From contig NC_061804.1 of the NCBI RefSeq assembly GCF_021462225.1, forward strand, positions 7,925,740-7,989,739: a DNA stretch of 64,000 bases, written 5' to 3'. This document shows positions 22,171-34,375 of this stretch, piece by piece. A model generated the notes under the pieces. That model had not been told where the DNA came from and did not search any database. It saw only the letters and a list, made by a program, of their open reading frames with translations. The first letter of the stretch is position 1. Each line of letters begins with the position of its first letter. The position numbers and the translations under genes were made by a program. Source of the stretch: Girardinichthys multiradiatus. Lineage: Eukaryota > Chordata > Actinopteri > Cyprinodontiformes > Goodeidae.

Positions 22171-22387
22171 GTGGTGGCCTAGTGGTTAGAGTAGGGCCCT
22201 TGTGTTTTGGGAAGGCTGCAAGTTCCCTGGTTTGAATCCCACAGACTGCTACTGTGGTTCCTGAGCAAGTCACTGAGCCCCAGAATGCTCCTGCATTCCT
22301 GCAGCCTGTTCCATAAGAGATGGGTTAAATGCAGAACACAAATATCATTGGGATTTACAAGTTGAAATGACAAATAAAGATTATTAT
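22171..22387 (+). mobile_element. tRNA-derived SINE
   Basis: The tRNA-like head GTGGTGGCCTAGTGGTTAGA holds the A box. The B-box region is CCTGGTTTGAATCCCA (about 22238-22253). The body (CTGAGCAAGTCACTGAGCCC) and the 3' end (AAATGCAGAACACAAAT, then CAAATAAAG and TTATTATTA) are of a common teleost SINE type. It differs from the 6305-6488 family. It abuts the LTR at 22399. Confidence 0.8.
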
Positions 22388-22398
22388 TACAGTGTTAT

Positions 22399-22956
22399 TG
22401 TTAGGACTTGTGCAGCGTAGCACCCCAGAATGCAGACGAGCAGGCAGCATGACGGTAAGTGCAAAAGATTTAATAACAAAAAACTCACTCATAGGAGGAG
22501 GCAGGAACCAAAACAATAAACGGGCAGGCAAGACAGGCAAAAACAGACATGGGCGGGCTGGCAAGACAGGCTTAGCGTGAACAACAGGATGCAGGTGACA
22601 TGATCTGAAATGTTTCTGAGATGAATAACTGAACAGTTGTGTATATATGGAGTGTGAACCAGGTGGAGCAAGGAGACAGATTAGCTTGCAGCAGGTGAAC
22701 CGAATAAACTTAATTGACAGGAGAGAACAAACCTAACTGGAGCAAAACAGGAATTCAAGGATACAAACTTATAGAAACATAACTAGAAAAACATGAAACG
22801 AAAGCATAACAAGATCCAAAAACTTAACTTGACAACACATGAACTAGAAGACAAAAACTAAAGCATGACTAGGAGAATAATAAACAGAAACATGATTCAA
22901 AACTTCAACTGTGAAATAAGACCAACAAAACCCCAAAACACCTACAAATCATAACA
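22399..22956 (-). repeat. Solo LTR with perfect 5-bp duplication GTTAT
   Basis: On the minus strand it starts TGTTATGATTTG (22956) and ends GTCCTAACA (22399). GTTAT flanks both ends (22394-22398 and 22957-22961). TATA-like TATATACACAAC lies near 22635-22650 (complement) and ATTAAA near 22469 (complement), in LTR order. It is similar in plan to the LTRs at 15554 and 58119. No internal retroelement sequence is present, so it is a solo LTR left by recombination. Confidence 0.8.
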
Positions 22957-23039
22957 GTTATAGTGATAGCCTAATTGATTTTGATTCAAAGATTAGAAAC
23001 TAGGATACATTGCCTAGTTTTTTCTAAATAAGAAACTGA

Positions 23040-24172
23040 TATTGGTGAGTTTAACCTCGCGTGATTTCTGAGAATGCGAATTTTATTTTGAAAATGTCCA
23101 CCGGATATTCTTTATCTGTTGTGTTCACATTGATTAACTGAGCTGCGGCTCTGAACATTGTCAGGTGAGCACGTTTACTTGTTTTGGGAACGGAGTTGCG
23201 CACCTGGCCCGCGAGCTTGTGCGTGACAGTCAGCGTGCGCGTGAGCTCCGTGTCCCGCAGGAACGTGTCCACTGAGAAGTGCTTTTGCAGCAGACAAATT
23301 GGGATTAAAACAAACGCACACAGAGACCAGTGAGATAAAACGCAGAGTTCTGCGGACTTGGCTGTGTTTCATTCAGCGCAGAAACGGACCTTTTTTGTTT
23401 GTTTTTACCTGTTTTATTTAAAACTTCCGTTTTCAGGCGTTCTGATCTGACTGTAATCACCGGCTTCTTGTCTCCGCTGTGGAATGTTAAAACCCCGAAG
23501 AAGTCGGTGACAGCCGAACCCGAGCGGTGCGGATCCATCTGATCTCCCCCAACCACCTTTTCCCGCTCCTCTCCTTTACCATCGGTATATTTTGTGCATG
23601 GAATTTCTTATGTAATTTATAAAGTAGAGACTGAGTTATCGTACGAAAATATTCCTGTTCGTCTTCATTGTTATTCCGGTCTGGATCTGTTTGGAGAAGG
23701 CGTGCTGGCGTCCTGCGTTTAAGCCTATGCGCGCGTCATTTTTCCACTCGTGTCTTCAAAATTGATCATTTTTGGGGGTAAATTCATCGGGTCTCTGCAG
23801 AGTGCTCGGAGCATCTCCCGTGCCTCTTACATTAAACCAGTAATACAACTTTGTTCCCATCTGTGGAGGAAAGCGCTCTGGAGAGGACGTGGACTGGACT
23901 CTGGGAAGATTCTAACTGAGCTGTAACATATTTAAAAAAAAAAAATATATATATATATAGACGGAGCGAGAGAGACAGTTTTTTTAAAGACCTCGACAGC
24001 GCATCACACGCGCACTGTCACGCGCTCAGATACACATCTGACTTTTGCGCATCATCCAAGTTGGAGACCCGCACCAGCTCACGCCCGCAGGGGAGCTTTG
24101 TTTCTCCGCTACAGATCAAAACTACAGGGACGACTGGGATTTTAACGCGCTGCCGTTGGGATTTCTTCTACC
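23040..24172 (+). promoter_or_regulatory. CpG-rich promoter and 5' UTR of the candidate host gene
   Basis: CpG dinucleotides are much more frequent here than elsewhere in the window, for example CGCGAGCTTGTGCGTGAC near 23210 and CACACGCGCACTGTCACGCG near 24005-24025. A TA-rich patch (23936-23960) interrupts it. The stretch leads into an ATG at 24173. This fits a CpG-island promoter and 5' UTR. The transcription start cannot be placed by eye, and no TATA box at a convincing distance is proposed. Confidence 0.55.
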
Positions 24173-24233
24173 ATGTCAGGGGTGCGGGATTTCAGATGGA
24201 CTCCCATCATCTGCGTGGTGGTGCTTTCCTGTG
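24173..24233 (+). CDS. Candidate first coding exon encoding a signal peptide (partial gene)
   Basis: The ATG at 24173 has an A at -3 (ACCATG). The exon encodes 20 codons, MSGVRDFRWTPIICVVVLSC, plus one base, then meets the strong donor G/GTGAGT at 24233/24234. The peptide has a positively charged start (Arg5, Arg8) and a hydrophobic run (Pro11 to Leu18), as in a secreted or single-pass membrane protein. The intron is phase 1, usual after signal-peptide exons of receptors built from Ig, FN3, EGF or ephrin-binding domains. I do not recognise the gene. No convincing second exon was found up to 64000, so intron 1 would exceed 39 kb. Support is the CpG-rich upstream sequence, Kozak context, peptide character and donor; a chance match is not excluded. 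Confidence 0.5.
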
Positions 24234-26265
24234 GTGAGTGATGATATGTCCCTTCGTTTTTTAGTGTCTTGGTTGTGTTGCACAGAACGTGATTGTGCTA
24301 ATTTTCTGAAACATGCAACTGCAGAGGCAGCTGGTGTTGTGATTGGTCATTGTGGCTTAAATGACCCCCTCCCTTCCTCTCTCCAAACATGCACATCCAG
24401 ACACAATTACAGCTTTCACAATGTTGCTTTGTATTTTAGAAGAGCCAGAACATTAGTTTCCATTTCTTTTCAGGTGTCTTAACTTAAGCACACTTGCTGC
24501 CATGACATCAAAGAACATTTTCACTAGTTTAGATTGACACCTTGACTAAATAATTAGAATAATTGTCTCATTTACTGTCACAAACATCAGGGGTACACTG
24601 GACTTGTGATCTAAATACCAGCCCACTCCTGAGAGGCAGACTCAACATATTAAGCATCTGTCAACTGCCTCCCTCTGATTTCCTCCTCTGAGTGCACCCA
24701 GTCTCATGTCTTGCTACTATAAGGGCTCTCATAGCACTGATAAACAAATGTACATGACAATATGTCCCACGTAGGCCGAACTATTCTGCAAAGTATGTGA
24801 GATACAACAAAAAAACATCCCAGAGATTATTTTCTGACATGTCCCTCTGATGTGGAGATGTCTGGGAACCTGTCTCATCGCTCCTCCTCTTTAATGTCCC
24901 ACTCCTGTATTTAATTGATGCAGCAACGCAACATTTCACAGCACTGGGCTGAAAGTGTCATTGGAATGCATGTATTAGAGTGCTAGTGTTGGGTAGTGGG
25001 ACCCCACAGGGTAGCCTGCTCATTTGTGGAACCACAATCAGGATTAGCTGCATGAAGACACATTTGCTGCATAACCACCTCTTGCATTCTACAAAACAGT
25101 ACAGGCACTTTGCTTAATGCTTTTCATTTTTACAAAGTCTTTCCTCAATTTCATTACCACACAAAAGAAATGCCTACGTGGGCAGTAAGACATACACTCA
25201 CCATGAGCACCATATTGAGACAGTTGAATTCGGTGTGCTGCACGCTACAATGCTCTGCCCACTCAATTTCCATCCCAGCCTGTGGTCAGATTCTGATTAG
25301 CGCATGGCAGGAGGACCCACCTTCTTGAACAATGAAGGTGCTACTTTGAAAGTGTTAAGTGCCGGCTGCCTTTCAGGTGGTCCTCAGGGAATCCTGGTCT
25401 CCAGAGACTTGGGGTTTCTACTCATGAAGAACAGATTGCAAGATTAATTTTGGCAGTAGAAGCCCTTTTCTCTCTTTTTGTATGAGAACCTCAAGAATAT
25501 GTGGCTGATGAGTGGTTCCTAAGACTTTATTCTAGGAACCACTTCAGAAAATACAACAGTCTCCTGTACATCTATTTGGACTGAAATCACATTTTGGTGT
25601 ACGCTCAGCCTTTTCAGTAGGGGGCATTTGAGACATTAACCATTTTAATTAAAATTTTTGTAACTGTAAAATGCACCACATAGCATCCAAACAGGCACAT
25701 AAAACACAAGTCAAGTGGTAACCTTTCACAAAAGTACATGTTTTTCTCCCAACATTTAATTAGTGTCACCTCTTTCATTCATAAAGGACAGCTGGGCTTT
25801 CTCCATCAAAGTAGTTCCAGTGCAAAATCTCAAATGGTGCTGGAGCCAGTTCTGATGCAACTGTCTCTATTAAAATTGTTACATTTTACACAGCCAGAAA
25901 ACAACAATTGAACCACATCATTACAACAATAAAAACATATTTTCCAGTAAATGCTTGATTCACCCACATTTGTATTTTAATATTCTACAGAGGATGCCCG
26001 AGGACATCTTATCTACACATTTCTAATTTATAAACAGCAACAAACATTAGAATTTCTGTAATAAACAACCGTCCGGGTTGCTGAATGGTAGTTACAATGT
26101 CGACTGACATTTCTGATCTCTAAATCAGTATTTATCAGCTGTGCTGCAAATGGGAGTTAGACATCTGTTTTAAGCACCAGCTGGTGATATGAAAAGACCT
26201 AACAGTATTTATGAATAGAGTCAGAAATGACTTTTTCTGGCGGAGTGAAGTCCGCTGATGAGACA
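24234..26265. other. Probable start of a long first intron, unassigned
   Basis: Starts with the donor GTGAGT. No further exon, RNA gene or recognised repeat was seen in these 2 kb. Confidence 0.4.
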
Positions 26266-27540
26266 TACAGGGCTTGGACAATGAAACTGAAGCACGTGGT
26301 TTTAGACCACAATAATTTATTAGTATGGTGTAGGGCCTCCTTTTGCGGCCAATACAGCATCAATTCGTCTTGGGAATGACATATACAAGTTCCGCACAAG
26401 TGGTCAGAGGGATTTTAAGCCATTCTTCTTGCAGGATAGTGGCCAGGTCACTACGTGATACTGGTGGAGGAAAACGTTTCCTGTCTCGCTCCTCCAAACC
26501 ACCCCAAAGTGGCTCAATAATATTTAGATCTGGTGACTGTGCAGGCCATGGGAGATGTTCAACTTCACTTTCATGTTCATCAAACCAATCTTTCACCAGT
26601 CTTGCTGTGTGTATTGGTGCATTGTCATCCTGATACACGGCACCACCTTCAGGATACAATGTTTGAACCATTGGATGCACATGGTCCTCAAGAATGGTTC
26701 AGTAGTCCTTGGCAGTGACGCGCCCATCTAGCACAAGTATTGGGCCAAGGGAATGCCATGATATGACTGCCCAAACCATCACTGATCCACCCCCATGCTT
26801 CACTCTGGGCATGCAACAGTCTGGGTGGTATGCTTCTTTGGGGCTTCTCCACACCGTAACTCTCCCAGATGTGGGGAAAACAGTAAAGGTGGACTCATCA
26901 GAGAACAATACATGTTTCACATTGTCCACAGCCCAAGATTTGTGCTCCTTGCACCATTGAAACCGACGTTTGGCATTGGCATGAGTGACCAAAGGTTTGG
27001 CTATAGCAGCCCGGCCGCGTATATTGACCCTGTGGAGCTCCTGATGGACAGTTCTGGTGGAAACAGGAGAGTTGAGGTGCACATTTAATTCTGCCGTGAT
27101 TTGGGCAGCCGTGGTTTTATGCTTTTTGGATACAATCCGGGTTAGCACCCGAACATCCCTTTCAGATAGCTTCCTCTTGCGTCCACAGTTAATCCTGTTG
27201 GATGTGGTTCGTCCTTCTTGGTGGTATGCTGACATTACCCTGGATACCGTGGCTCTTGATACATCACAAAGAATTGCTGTCTTGGTCACAGATGTGCCAG
27301 CAAGACGTGCACCAACAATTTGTCCTCTTTTGAACTCTGGTATGTCACCCATAATGTTGTGTGCATTTCAATATTTTGAACAAAACTGTGCTCTTACCCT
27401 GCTAATTGAACCTTCACACTCTGCTCTTACTGGTGCAATGTGCAATCAATGAAGACTGGCTACCAGGCTGGTCCAATTTAATCATGAAACCTCTCACACT
27501 AAAATGACAAGTGTTTCAGTTTCATTGTCCAACCCCTGTA
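26266..27540 (-). mobile_element. Tc1/mariner-type transposon with short inverted repeats
   Basis: Bounded by TA (26266-26267 and 27539-27540). The inverted repeats are about 28 bp and near-identical: CAGGGCTTGGACAATGAAAC on the left against CAGGGGTTGGACAATGAAAC on the right read inward. It holds one transposase pseudogene. At 1275 bp it has the full size of a simple Tc1/mariner element. It is a different family from the copies at 16601 and 32762. Confidence 0.9.
26320..27352 (-). pseudogene. Tc1/mariner transposase, one stop and a terminal frameshift
   Basis: The frame starts at 27352 (MGDIPEFKRGQIVGARLAG) with a helix-turn-helix (VTKTAILCDVSRATVSRVMS) and a basic GRKRKLSERD hook. The catalytic residues are in LFSDEST, YQDDNAPIH and SPDLNIIEPLWG. 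A TGA at 26699-26701 interrupts it after RVTAKDY, most simply from a Trp TGG. The frame then continues in phase to 26360. A one-base change near 26380 shifts the frame just before the normal ending GGPTPY (stop at 26320-26322). Otherwise nearly full length. Inactive. Confidence 0.9.
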
Positions 27541-30500
27541 CATGACAGGTTTGTGAGAAAAAAGCCAGATAATCATTAAGTCAGACTAAAGCCAGACGCA
27601 ATTTTAACAATATTTCTGAGATAGTATAACATTCATATCTCAAAAACTCTGTTTTAAAACTCCTGCTTTGATCAGTTTGTATGTTGTGGTTTTGTACGCT
27701 TGATTAGATTTTTTTCTTCGATGAATGATACAAATGTTTCACAGACTGCAAACTGTGTTTTAATAAATCAGTTTTCTATTCTCGACTTTTAACCAGAGAT
27801 GATGAAATGCAGTCCAGACGACTTAAAAAACCTCGCTAATAGCCTTTTTACTTTAGCGTCAAATCATCAACAGCAATGTTATCCAGCTGGATGTTATGTT
27901 ACTTGGTCAACATTTGTTTCTACAGGGTACCCAAAATGCTGCAACAAATATCGTTTTAAGGTGTTATGGGTCTTTAGTGCCAGTTCTCCTAGACTTCACT
28001 AAGCTATAGTTTGTACTGGTGCAACTTAATAATTAGCAGCTTTTTAGCACTAAAACCTGTTTGGTGGGGAAAATACAAGAATTGTTGTGTGTATGTTATG
28101 TTTCCTTTTTCAGCACACATTTGGTAAAAAGGTCCATGCTTTAGGTATTGGTTGCAGAAACCTTGCCACAAACAATACTTTATTTGTCCCACAACAACTG
28201 GATCCAAATCTGAAGTAACTTTAATGACATATCGTGACTTGGGGAAATTGTGCACACTGCACTCGCACTCACTTGGCTCATTGTCAAGTTCAGTTTCCAC
28301 ATCGATTCTCAAACTATTTCCCCTTTACTTTCCTGCTGGTAATCTCCATTTAGAGTTAGAATGGTAATAGTATTAAACCAACATTTTTTTGACTACCTCA
28401 TTTCATTTATTATGGTTTATTATCTTGGTGTTTCATTTGTCCGTAATTAGGTTCATAGACATTGAGAGACATGAAAGAGGGGACAAGATATTTTTTCCGC
28501 TATGAGCGAACGTCTTTCAGTCAATGATATTTCAGCTCAGCGTGTTTGCCGAAAAGAGTGTTTGTGGCTTCTCACCGTGATACTATTTTCAAGTTCAAAT
28601 TATTTTACTTCACATTGGATGCATGAAGCATTTCGATGGTGCTGATAAGTTTGGTTTTCGTAACTGAATGTTTTAAGTTATGGTCAAAATGCGTGCACCT
28701 TTAATTATTTCATGGAGACCTTTTAGGTTTGATTAGTTACATTCTGATATCTCTGACTTTATCACCACCTCTATCCATCTAGGAGAAACCAATTAATGCC
28801 TTCAGAGCTATCTCTTGCTCTAACATTTAGGGATGTATATGAAATAAAACAGTAATTTTTGGTCACTAAAGAAGAGGGGATGTTAATGGGACTGCACTTA
28901 ATAATTATTTCCATATTTCTGCTGATCATTTTGCTGACAGACTGGTTGATTTTTGAAATGTTAAACACCAGCTCTGCTCTAGTTTTCAGATATTTGTTCT
29001 AGAAAAGATAAAAACACAAACGTTCACTGTTTCATGGAGCGGAGAAATGGGACAACTTATCAATTGAAAGCATCAGCATTTGTCAGCCCATAAATCAACA
29101 GGTTATTCTTCAGCTGACTGAAGCAGAGGCAGCAATTCATATATTTAACAGGCACATGCGATGTTACCTAATATGTAAATTGATCCAGTTTGGTTCACCG
29201 CCACAACCGAAAGACAGACATCAAACAGTAGAACAAAGAGCTGGACGGGCTCCAGGAAGACGACATTGTGGCCGACCTGGGTAAATGGATTGAACAGATT
29301 ACGTCTAACTGTTACATCGGAGGATGTAGTGATGTAAGCACCACTGATAGCCCAGGCCTCTCTGCATCTTCACTCGTGCCTACGAGGAGCAGTATTTGTC
29401 CAGTCATGGGCTGAATGTACCTGGCAACCTTCCCAGCACCAGCACAGCTCAGAGCAGAGACAAAGCGGCAGTGTGACACACCGGCTGCCTTCTTCTGATG
29501 TACATGAGGAGAAATTAAACCTTTCCTCGTTTTCTTTTACTGCAGCTTTAACATTTTAAGCACAGCTGTTCTGTATAGAAAAAAAAAAAAACTCTGGATC
29601 CATTTCCTCATGCTTCAACAGTTTCTGACTGCAAATGAGTTAAAATTGCTGTTTAGTCATCCTGTCTTGAGGCAGGTTGTGTCAAGATGCTGGATTGCTA
29701 GAGGTGCACCTGTCACTTTTGTTTGTGTTTGCATTAATGAACCATATTGTTTTTATATTTAGCTGGTTCTTCACAGTTGGTGCATGAAGCGGGCCTTTTT
29801 TGTTGTTGTGTGCTTCCGACGTAATGAAGAACAAGACGCAGTGCTGAAAAAAGGATACATATATATTCTTCTTTCCGGGCTAAGAGCTAAAACGAATATG
29901 TGCACATCTTCCATGTATTTTCAGCTCTATTATGCTGATAGTTTTCAGGTTAGTCTGTTGTTACAGGTTTTTCCTTATTTTTAATAGCAGAAACAAGTTT
30001 AAACTGACATTGTTGTGATTGCAACAAAGGGCTTCTATTGAATGTTTTGATGCTGTTTTATGGCTCCGAAGCCTCTCTTCTGAGGCATTGTGGAAGTGCA
30101 GTGGCTGTTAGGTTGTGAATTCTAAGGATGTTGTTCTTTATCAGTGATGAAAGGAACCTTTTGTAAAGCGCCGGCCACCCAAGATGTAGCGAGATGGGCA
30201 AGATCATTTGCTGGAGGACTTTTTTTGTTAAGTTGCACGAATTAGTACATTAATTGGTTTGTAGTGCACCATCCATATCCCAGCAGGCATTTAGAGGCAT
30301 TTTGCCTCAAAAGCATAAGGGCCATTGTGCTGCAAGAACTGCTTTTTGGTTTGCTGCTCAAAAGCCTTACATCTAGTAAATATAACATGGAATATGGGCT
30401 TACTGGATTAAACAGGCTTTTTTAACAACATTCTTTTACCTAGTTTGCCTTTTATCATCTACTGAATGTGAGGCAAAGATTTATCATTCAAAAATAGCGA

Positions 30501-32203
30501 TGTAAAGATTTTTTTAGTCTCCTCTAAAATGAGATTTTCTCTAAAATCGACTTCATGATTTGTTCTTTTTTTTCTTTCATAGTAAGATATTGACTGTTGC
30601 AAAACATCTTGTTAAAGTCAATACCCTTATGTAAATTAGCCAACGATTTTCACAGCATTATTCAGGAGCTTTTATCATAGAATCAAATCTACAGTCAATT
30701 ATGTCGCTCTGTACAGTTCTATAAAAATAATCTTGATCATACAAATTGTGCTTAACTTTGTTTAAAATTCCAGGTAAAGAAAATAAAAATCTTGCTGCAT
30801 CGCTGCTCACTTCAATAAACAAGTGTTTTGAACTTAAAAAACAAACATTTATTGTTCACTTTAAATGCATTGTAAATGGCAAAAACATAAAAAACTCAAT
30901 TAAATGCTCAGAACATGGCATGTTAACAATAAAGTCTTTAAATAAAAACAGCGACAATGCATCTGTTGCATGTTGCAAGGTGCAATTGTACTAAACATTT
31001 GTAAAAATATGAACTATGCTTAAAGCAAGGCCACTTTAGAAGTTCTGGATAGAGCATATTCACAGAAAAAGAAGGTTTTTCATCTAAAATGCAAAATATC
31101 ATTTTTTTTGTACAGTTTTGGCCTAATTACTGCTCTGAGTGAATACAATCCAACATAGAACTCCAGCTTAGCCCTCTTCATCTAATATGAAATAAGCATG
31201 TATTGCATGTTCTAGTATGGAGAAGGTCTCTGTTCACCTGTCTCCCATTCACCAGCTCACCGTTCTTTGTCTTCATAATGTTTTGCCTTTAACTGTTTTC
31301 AGATGTTTGAACCTGGGAATGTCTTTAATTATGTAGTGGATTATGTCCCCTTCATTTTCATCTTTCATCTTCAGTTCACAAGGTTTGTACAAGGTGTTGG
31401 AAAACGTTGTTTGGTGTTTTTTCATTCAATGTGCCAACTTCAGTAACTTCAGAGCTATGTTAACTTATCAAAGGCATAACTGGACACATGAGCCTGACTG
31501 CAGCTGCTTGGGACTGAATCCTTTTCTTATAGACAGTCTTTTTCTGTACTTTGCAGCAGTTAATCTTGTGTAGTTGAGCTGTAAATCAACCAAACAGCTA
31601 CTTTATTTTATGCATTGGTTAAATGTTAGCACTTTCCCAATCTATAATGCATCCCATCTGCTTTTGCTTATTAAGCATTGTGCAAGAGATGTCCCTTTTG
31701 TTGTTTGTTCGTCCCTTCCTTTTTGGAAATATTTGAAAGTAATTGTGAGAAATAATGCACCACCTGCATGGCTTTCATTGCCTTGAGTGCTGTGTTGTAC
31801 AAGATAATTAGACTTCACAAGCTAATTATTCATTTGAAGTGGCAGGTGATCGCCACTGTATTGCATCATGCACATGCAGCAAATGGATTATCAAGTGTAC
31901 ATAAGCTTTTTGTTAATGTACTTCATATTTCCAAAATTCATGTTTATTTAATATACAGGTGGGTGTGGGTAAATAAAAAGCTTCCAAATTAGTTTATCAG
32001 TGTAAATTAAAGTGAAAAAGTGAAACCTTTATTATGTATATGGACTCATTGAATACATACTTGTATATTTTAGGCTTTTAAATTAGTCTGTTTTGATTAG
32101 GTTTCATTACAGCCAAGGAAAACCTAACATTCAGTTTCTCAGAACATTTAAATATTAAATATAAACAATAAAAAATTATTTTTAATGCACAAGTGTTATT
32201 TTT
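27541..32203. other. Unassigned intron-like DNA
   Basis: About 4.7 kb with no supported gene. The stretch at about 29165-29480 is less AT-rich and reads ELDGLQEDDIVADLGKWIEQ in one frame (about 29238-29297), faintly retroelement-like but not assignable. The stretch 31740-31935 has an unusual density of TAATTA-type homeodomain sites. A short A-run lies at 29579-29592. Confidence 0.4.
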
Positions 32204-32760
32204 GTGTCCTACATAATCACTGGGAAGGTGTCTGATTTAACAGATGTCCAGACAGCCACTGACACCCTCCATAAGGAGGGTAAGCCAAATAGCCAAATAA
32301 ACTGCTGTTCAATGTGGTGTGTCCAAGCATTACAATGGAAAGTTGAGTGGAAGGAAAATTCAATTCAAAGATACTTTGAAAAATGTGGTAGAAAAAGGTG
32401 CACAAGCAGTGATTACTGCAGGCTCGAGAGAAACCTAAGTCTGGGAATGACTGAATTATAGCTGAATGATTTAATTTAAAATTAAAGACTTAAAATAAGA
32501 TTTGAATTTTATTTGGATGTTTCCACCAATGTTTGGGGAAGGTTTGGGGAGGCATGACATCTGCAGTTGTAGGTTCACTATGTTTTCTGAAGTTCAAAGT
32601 CAGAGCACCGATCTACCTTTGAGAGTTTATACCAATACCTGGTTTAACAGCCATCATATCACTTTGCTCGACTGGCCAGCAAACTCACCTTCTGCAGAGC
32701 CAGACTATGAACATCTCCATGCCACACCGCAGTTATTTACACAAAAGGAGTCCAGACCAA
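32204..32760 (+). pseudogene. Relic of a Tc1-like transposase, plus strand
   Basis: It reads KVSDLTDVQTATDTLHKEGK, the N-terminal helix-turn-helix start seen as DLTAVQKATIDTLKQEGK in the Tc1 copies. KCGRKRCTSSD follows, then after frameshifts a distant HHITLLDWPANSPS near 32655-32690, the region before the catalytic Glu. It is strongly decayed. Copy 2 of the active-looking Tc1 family inserted immediately to its right. Confidence 0.6.
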
Positions 32761-32761
32761 G

Positions 32762-34375
32762 TACAGGTCCTTCTCAAAATATTAGCATATTGTGATAAAG
32801 TTCATTATTTTCCATAATGTCATGATGAAAATTTAACATTCATATATTTTAGATTAATTGCACACTAACTGAAATATTTCAGGTCTTTTATTGTCTTAAT
32901 ACGGATGATTTTGGCATACAGCTCATGAAAACCCAAAAGTCCTATCTCACAAAATTAGCATATTTCATCCGACCAATAAAATAAAAGTGTTTTTAATACA
33001 AAAAACGTCAACCTTCAAATAATCATGTACAGTTATGCACTCAATACTTGGTCGGGAATCCTTTTGCAGAAATGACTGCTTCAATGCGGCGTGGCATGGA
33101 GGCAATCAGCCTGTGGCACTGCTGAGGTCTTATGGAGGCCCAGGATGCTTCGATAGCGGCCTTTAGCTCATCCAGAGTGTTGGGTCTTGAGTCTCTCAAC
33201 GTTCTCTTCACAATATCCCACAGATTCTCTATGGGGTTCAGGTCAGGAGAGTTGGCAGGCCAATTGAGCACAGTGATACCATGGTCAGTAAACCATTTAC
33301 CAGTGGTTTTGGCACTGTGAGCAGGTGCCAGGTCGTGCTGAAAAATGAAATCTTCATCTCCATAAAGCTTTTCAGCAGATGGAAGCATGAAGTGCTCCAA
33401 AATCTCCTGATAGCTAGCTGCATTGACCCTGCCCTTGATAAAACACAGTGGACCAACACCAGCAGCTGACACGGCACCCCAGACCATCACTGACTGTGGG
33501 TACTTGACACTGGACTTCTGGCATTTTGGCATTTCCTTCTCCCCAGTCTTCCTCCAGATTCTGGCACCTTGATTTCTGAATGACATACAGAATTTGCTTT
33601 CATCCGAAAAAAGTACTTTGGACCACTGAGCAACAGTCCAGTGCTGCTTCTCTGTAGCCTAGGTCAGATGCTTCTGCCGCTGTTTCTGGTTCAAAAGTGG
33701 CTTGACCTGGGGAATGCAGCACCTGTAGCCCATTTCCTGCACACGCCTGTGCACGGTGGCTCTGGATGTTTCTACTCCAGACTCAGTCCACTGCTTCTGC
33801 AGGTCCCCCAAGGTCTGGAATCGGCCCTTCTCCACAATCTTCCTCAGGGTCCGGTCACCTCTTCTCGTTGTGCAGCGTTTTCTGACACACTTTTTCCTTC
33901 CCACAGACTTCCCACTGAGGTGCCTTGATACAGCACTCTGGGAACAGCCTATTTGTTCAGAAATTTCTTTCTGTGTCTTACCCTCTTGCTTGAGGGTGTC
34001 AATAGTGGCCTTCTGGACAGCAGTCAGGTCGGCAGTCTTACCCATGATTGGGGTTTTGAGTGATGAACCAGGCTGGGAGTTTTAAAGGCCTCATGAGTCT
34101 TTTGCAGGTGTTTAGAGTTAACTCGTTGATTCAGATGATTAGGTTCATAGCTCGTTTAGAGACCCTTTTAATGATATGCTAATTTTGTGAGATAGGAATT
34201 TTGGGTTTTCATGAGCTGTATGCCAAAATCATCCGTATTAAGACAATAAAAGACCTGAAATATTTCAATTAGTGTGCAATGAATCTAAAATATATAAATG
34301 TTAAATTTTCATCATTACATTATGGAAAATAATGAACTTTATCACAATATGCTAATATTTTGAGAAGGACCTGTA
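32762..34375 (-). mobile_element. Tc1-like DNA transposon, copy 2 (best preserved)
   Basis: TA at both ends (32762-32763 and 34374-34375). Inverted repeats of about 205 bp (32764 to about 32970 and about 34168-34373) begin CAGGTCCTTCTCAAAATATT and include a second ATTAGCATAT motif near their inner ends. It is nearly identical to copy 1 but without its large gaps. It encloses one transposase gene on the minus strand. Confidence 0.92.
33041..34045 (-). pseudogene. Tc1-family transposase with a single nonsense codon
   Basis: The frame from the ATG at 34045 to the stop at 33041 is 335 codons including the stop. It is open throughout except for TAG at 33659-33661, where copy 1 has TGG (Trp). Domains in order: paired-type helix-turn-helix (residues 1 to about 110, GCSQSAVSRHLSGKS), then the DDE domain with FSDESKF, FQHDLAPAHSA and SPDLNPIENLWD, the last two catalytic residues at the 34-residue spacing usual for Tc1, then the end GFPTKY. 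Length matches the family norm of about 340. Mobilisation in trans through its intact inverted repeats is conceivable if a functional source exists elsewhere. Confidence 0.92.

Noticed and set aside
24045..24482. Open frame of 145 codons across the candidate first exon
   Set aside because: It lies in a different frame from the ATG with good context and runs through the splice donor into the intron; no motif.
29165..29480. Less AT-rich stretch reading ELDGLQEDDIV in one frame
   Set aside because: It faintly resembles retroelement pol sequence, but no catalytic motif follows and the frame ends soon after.
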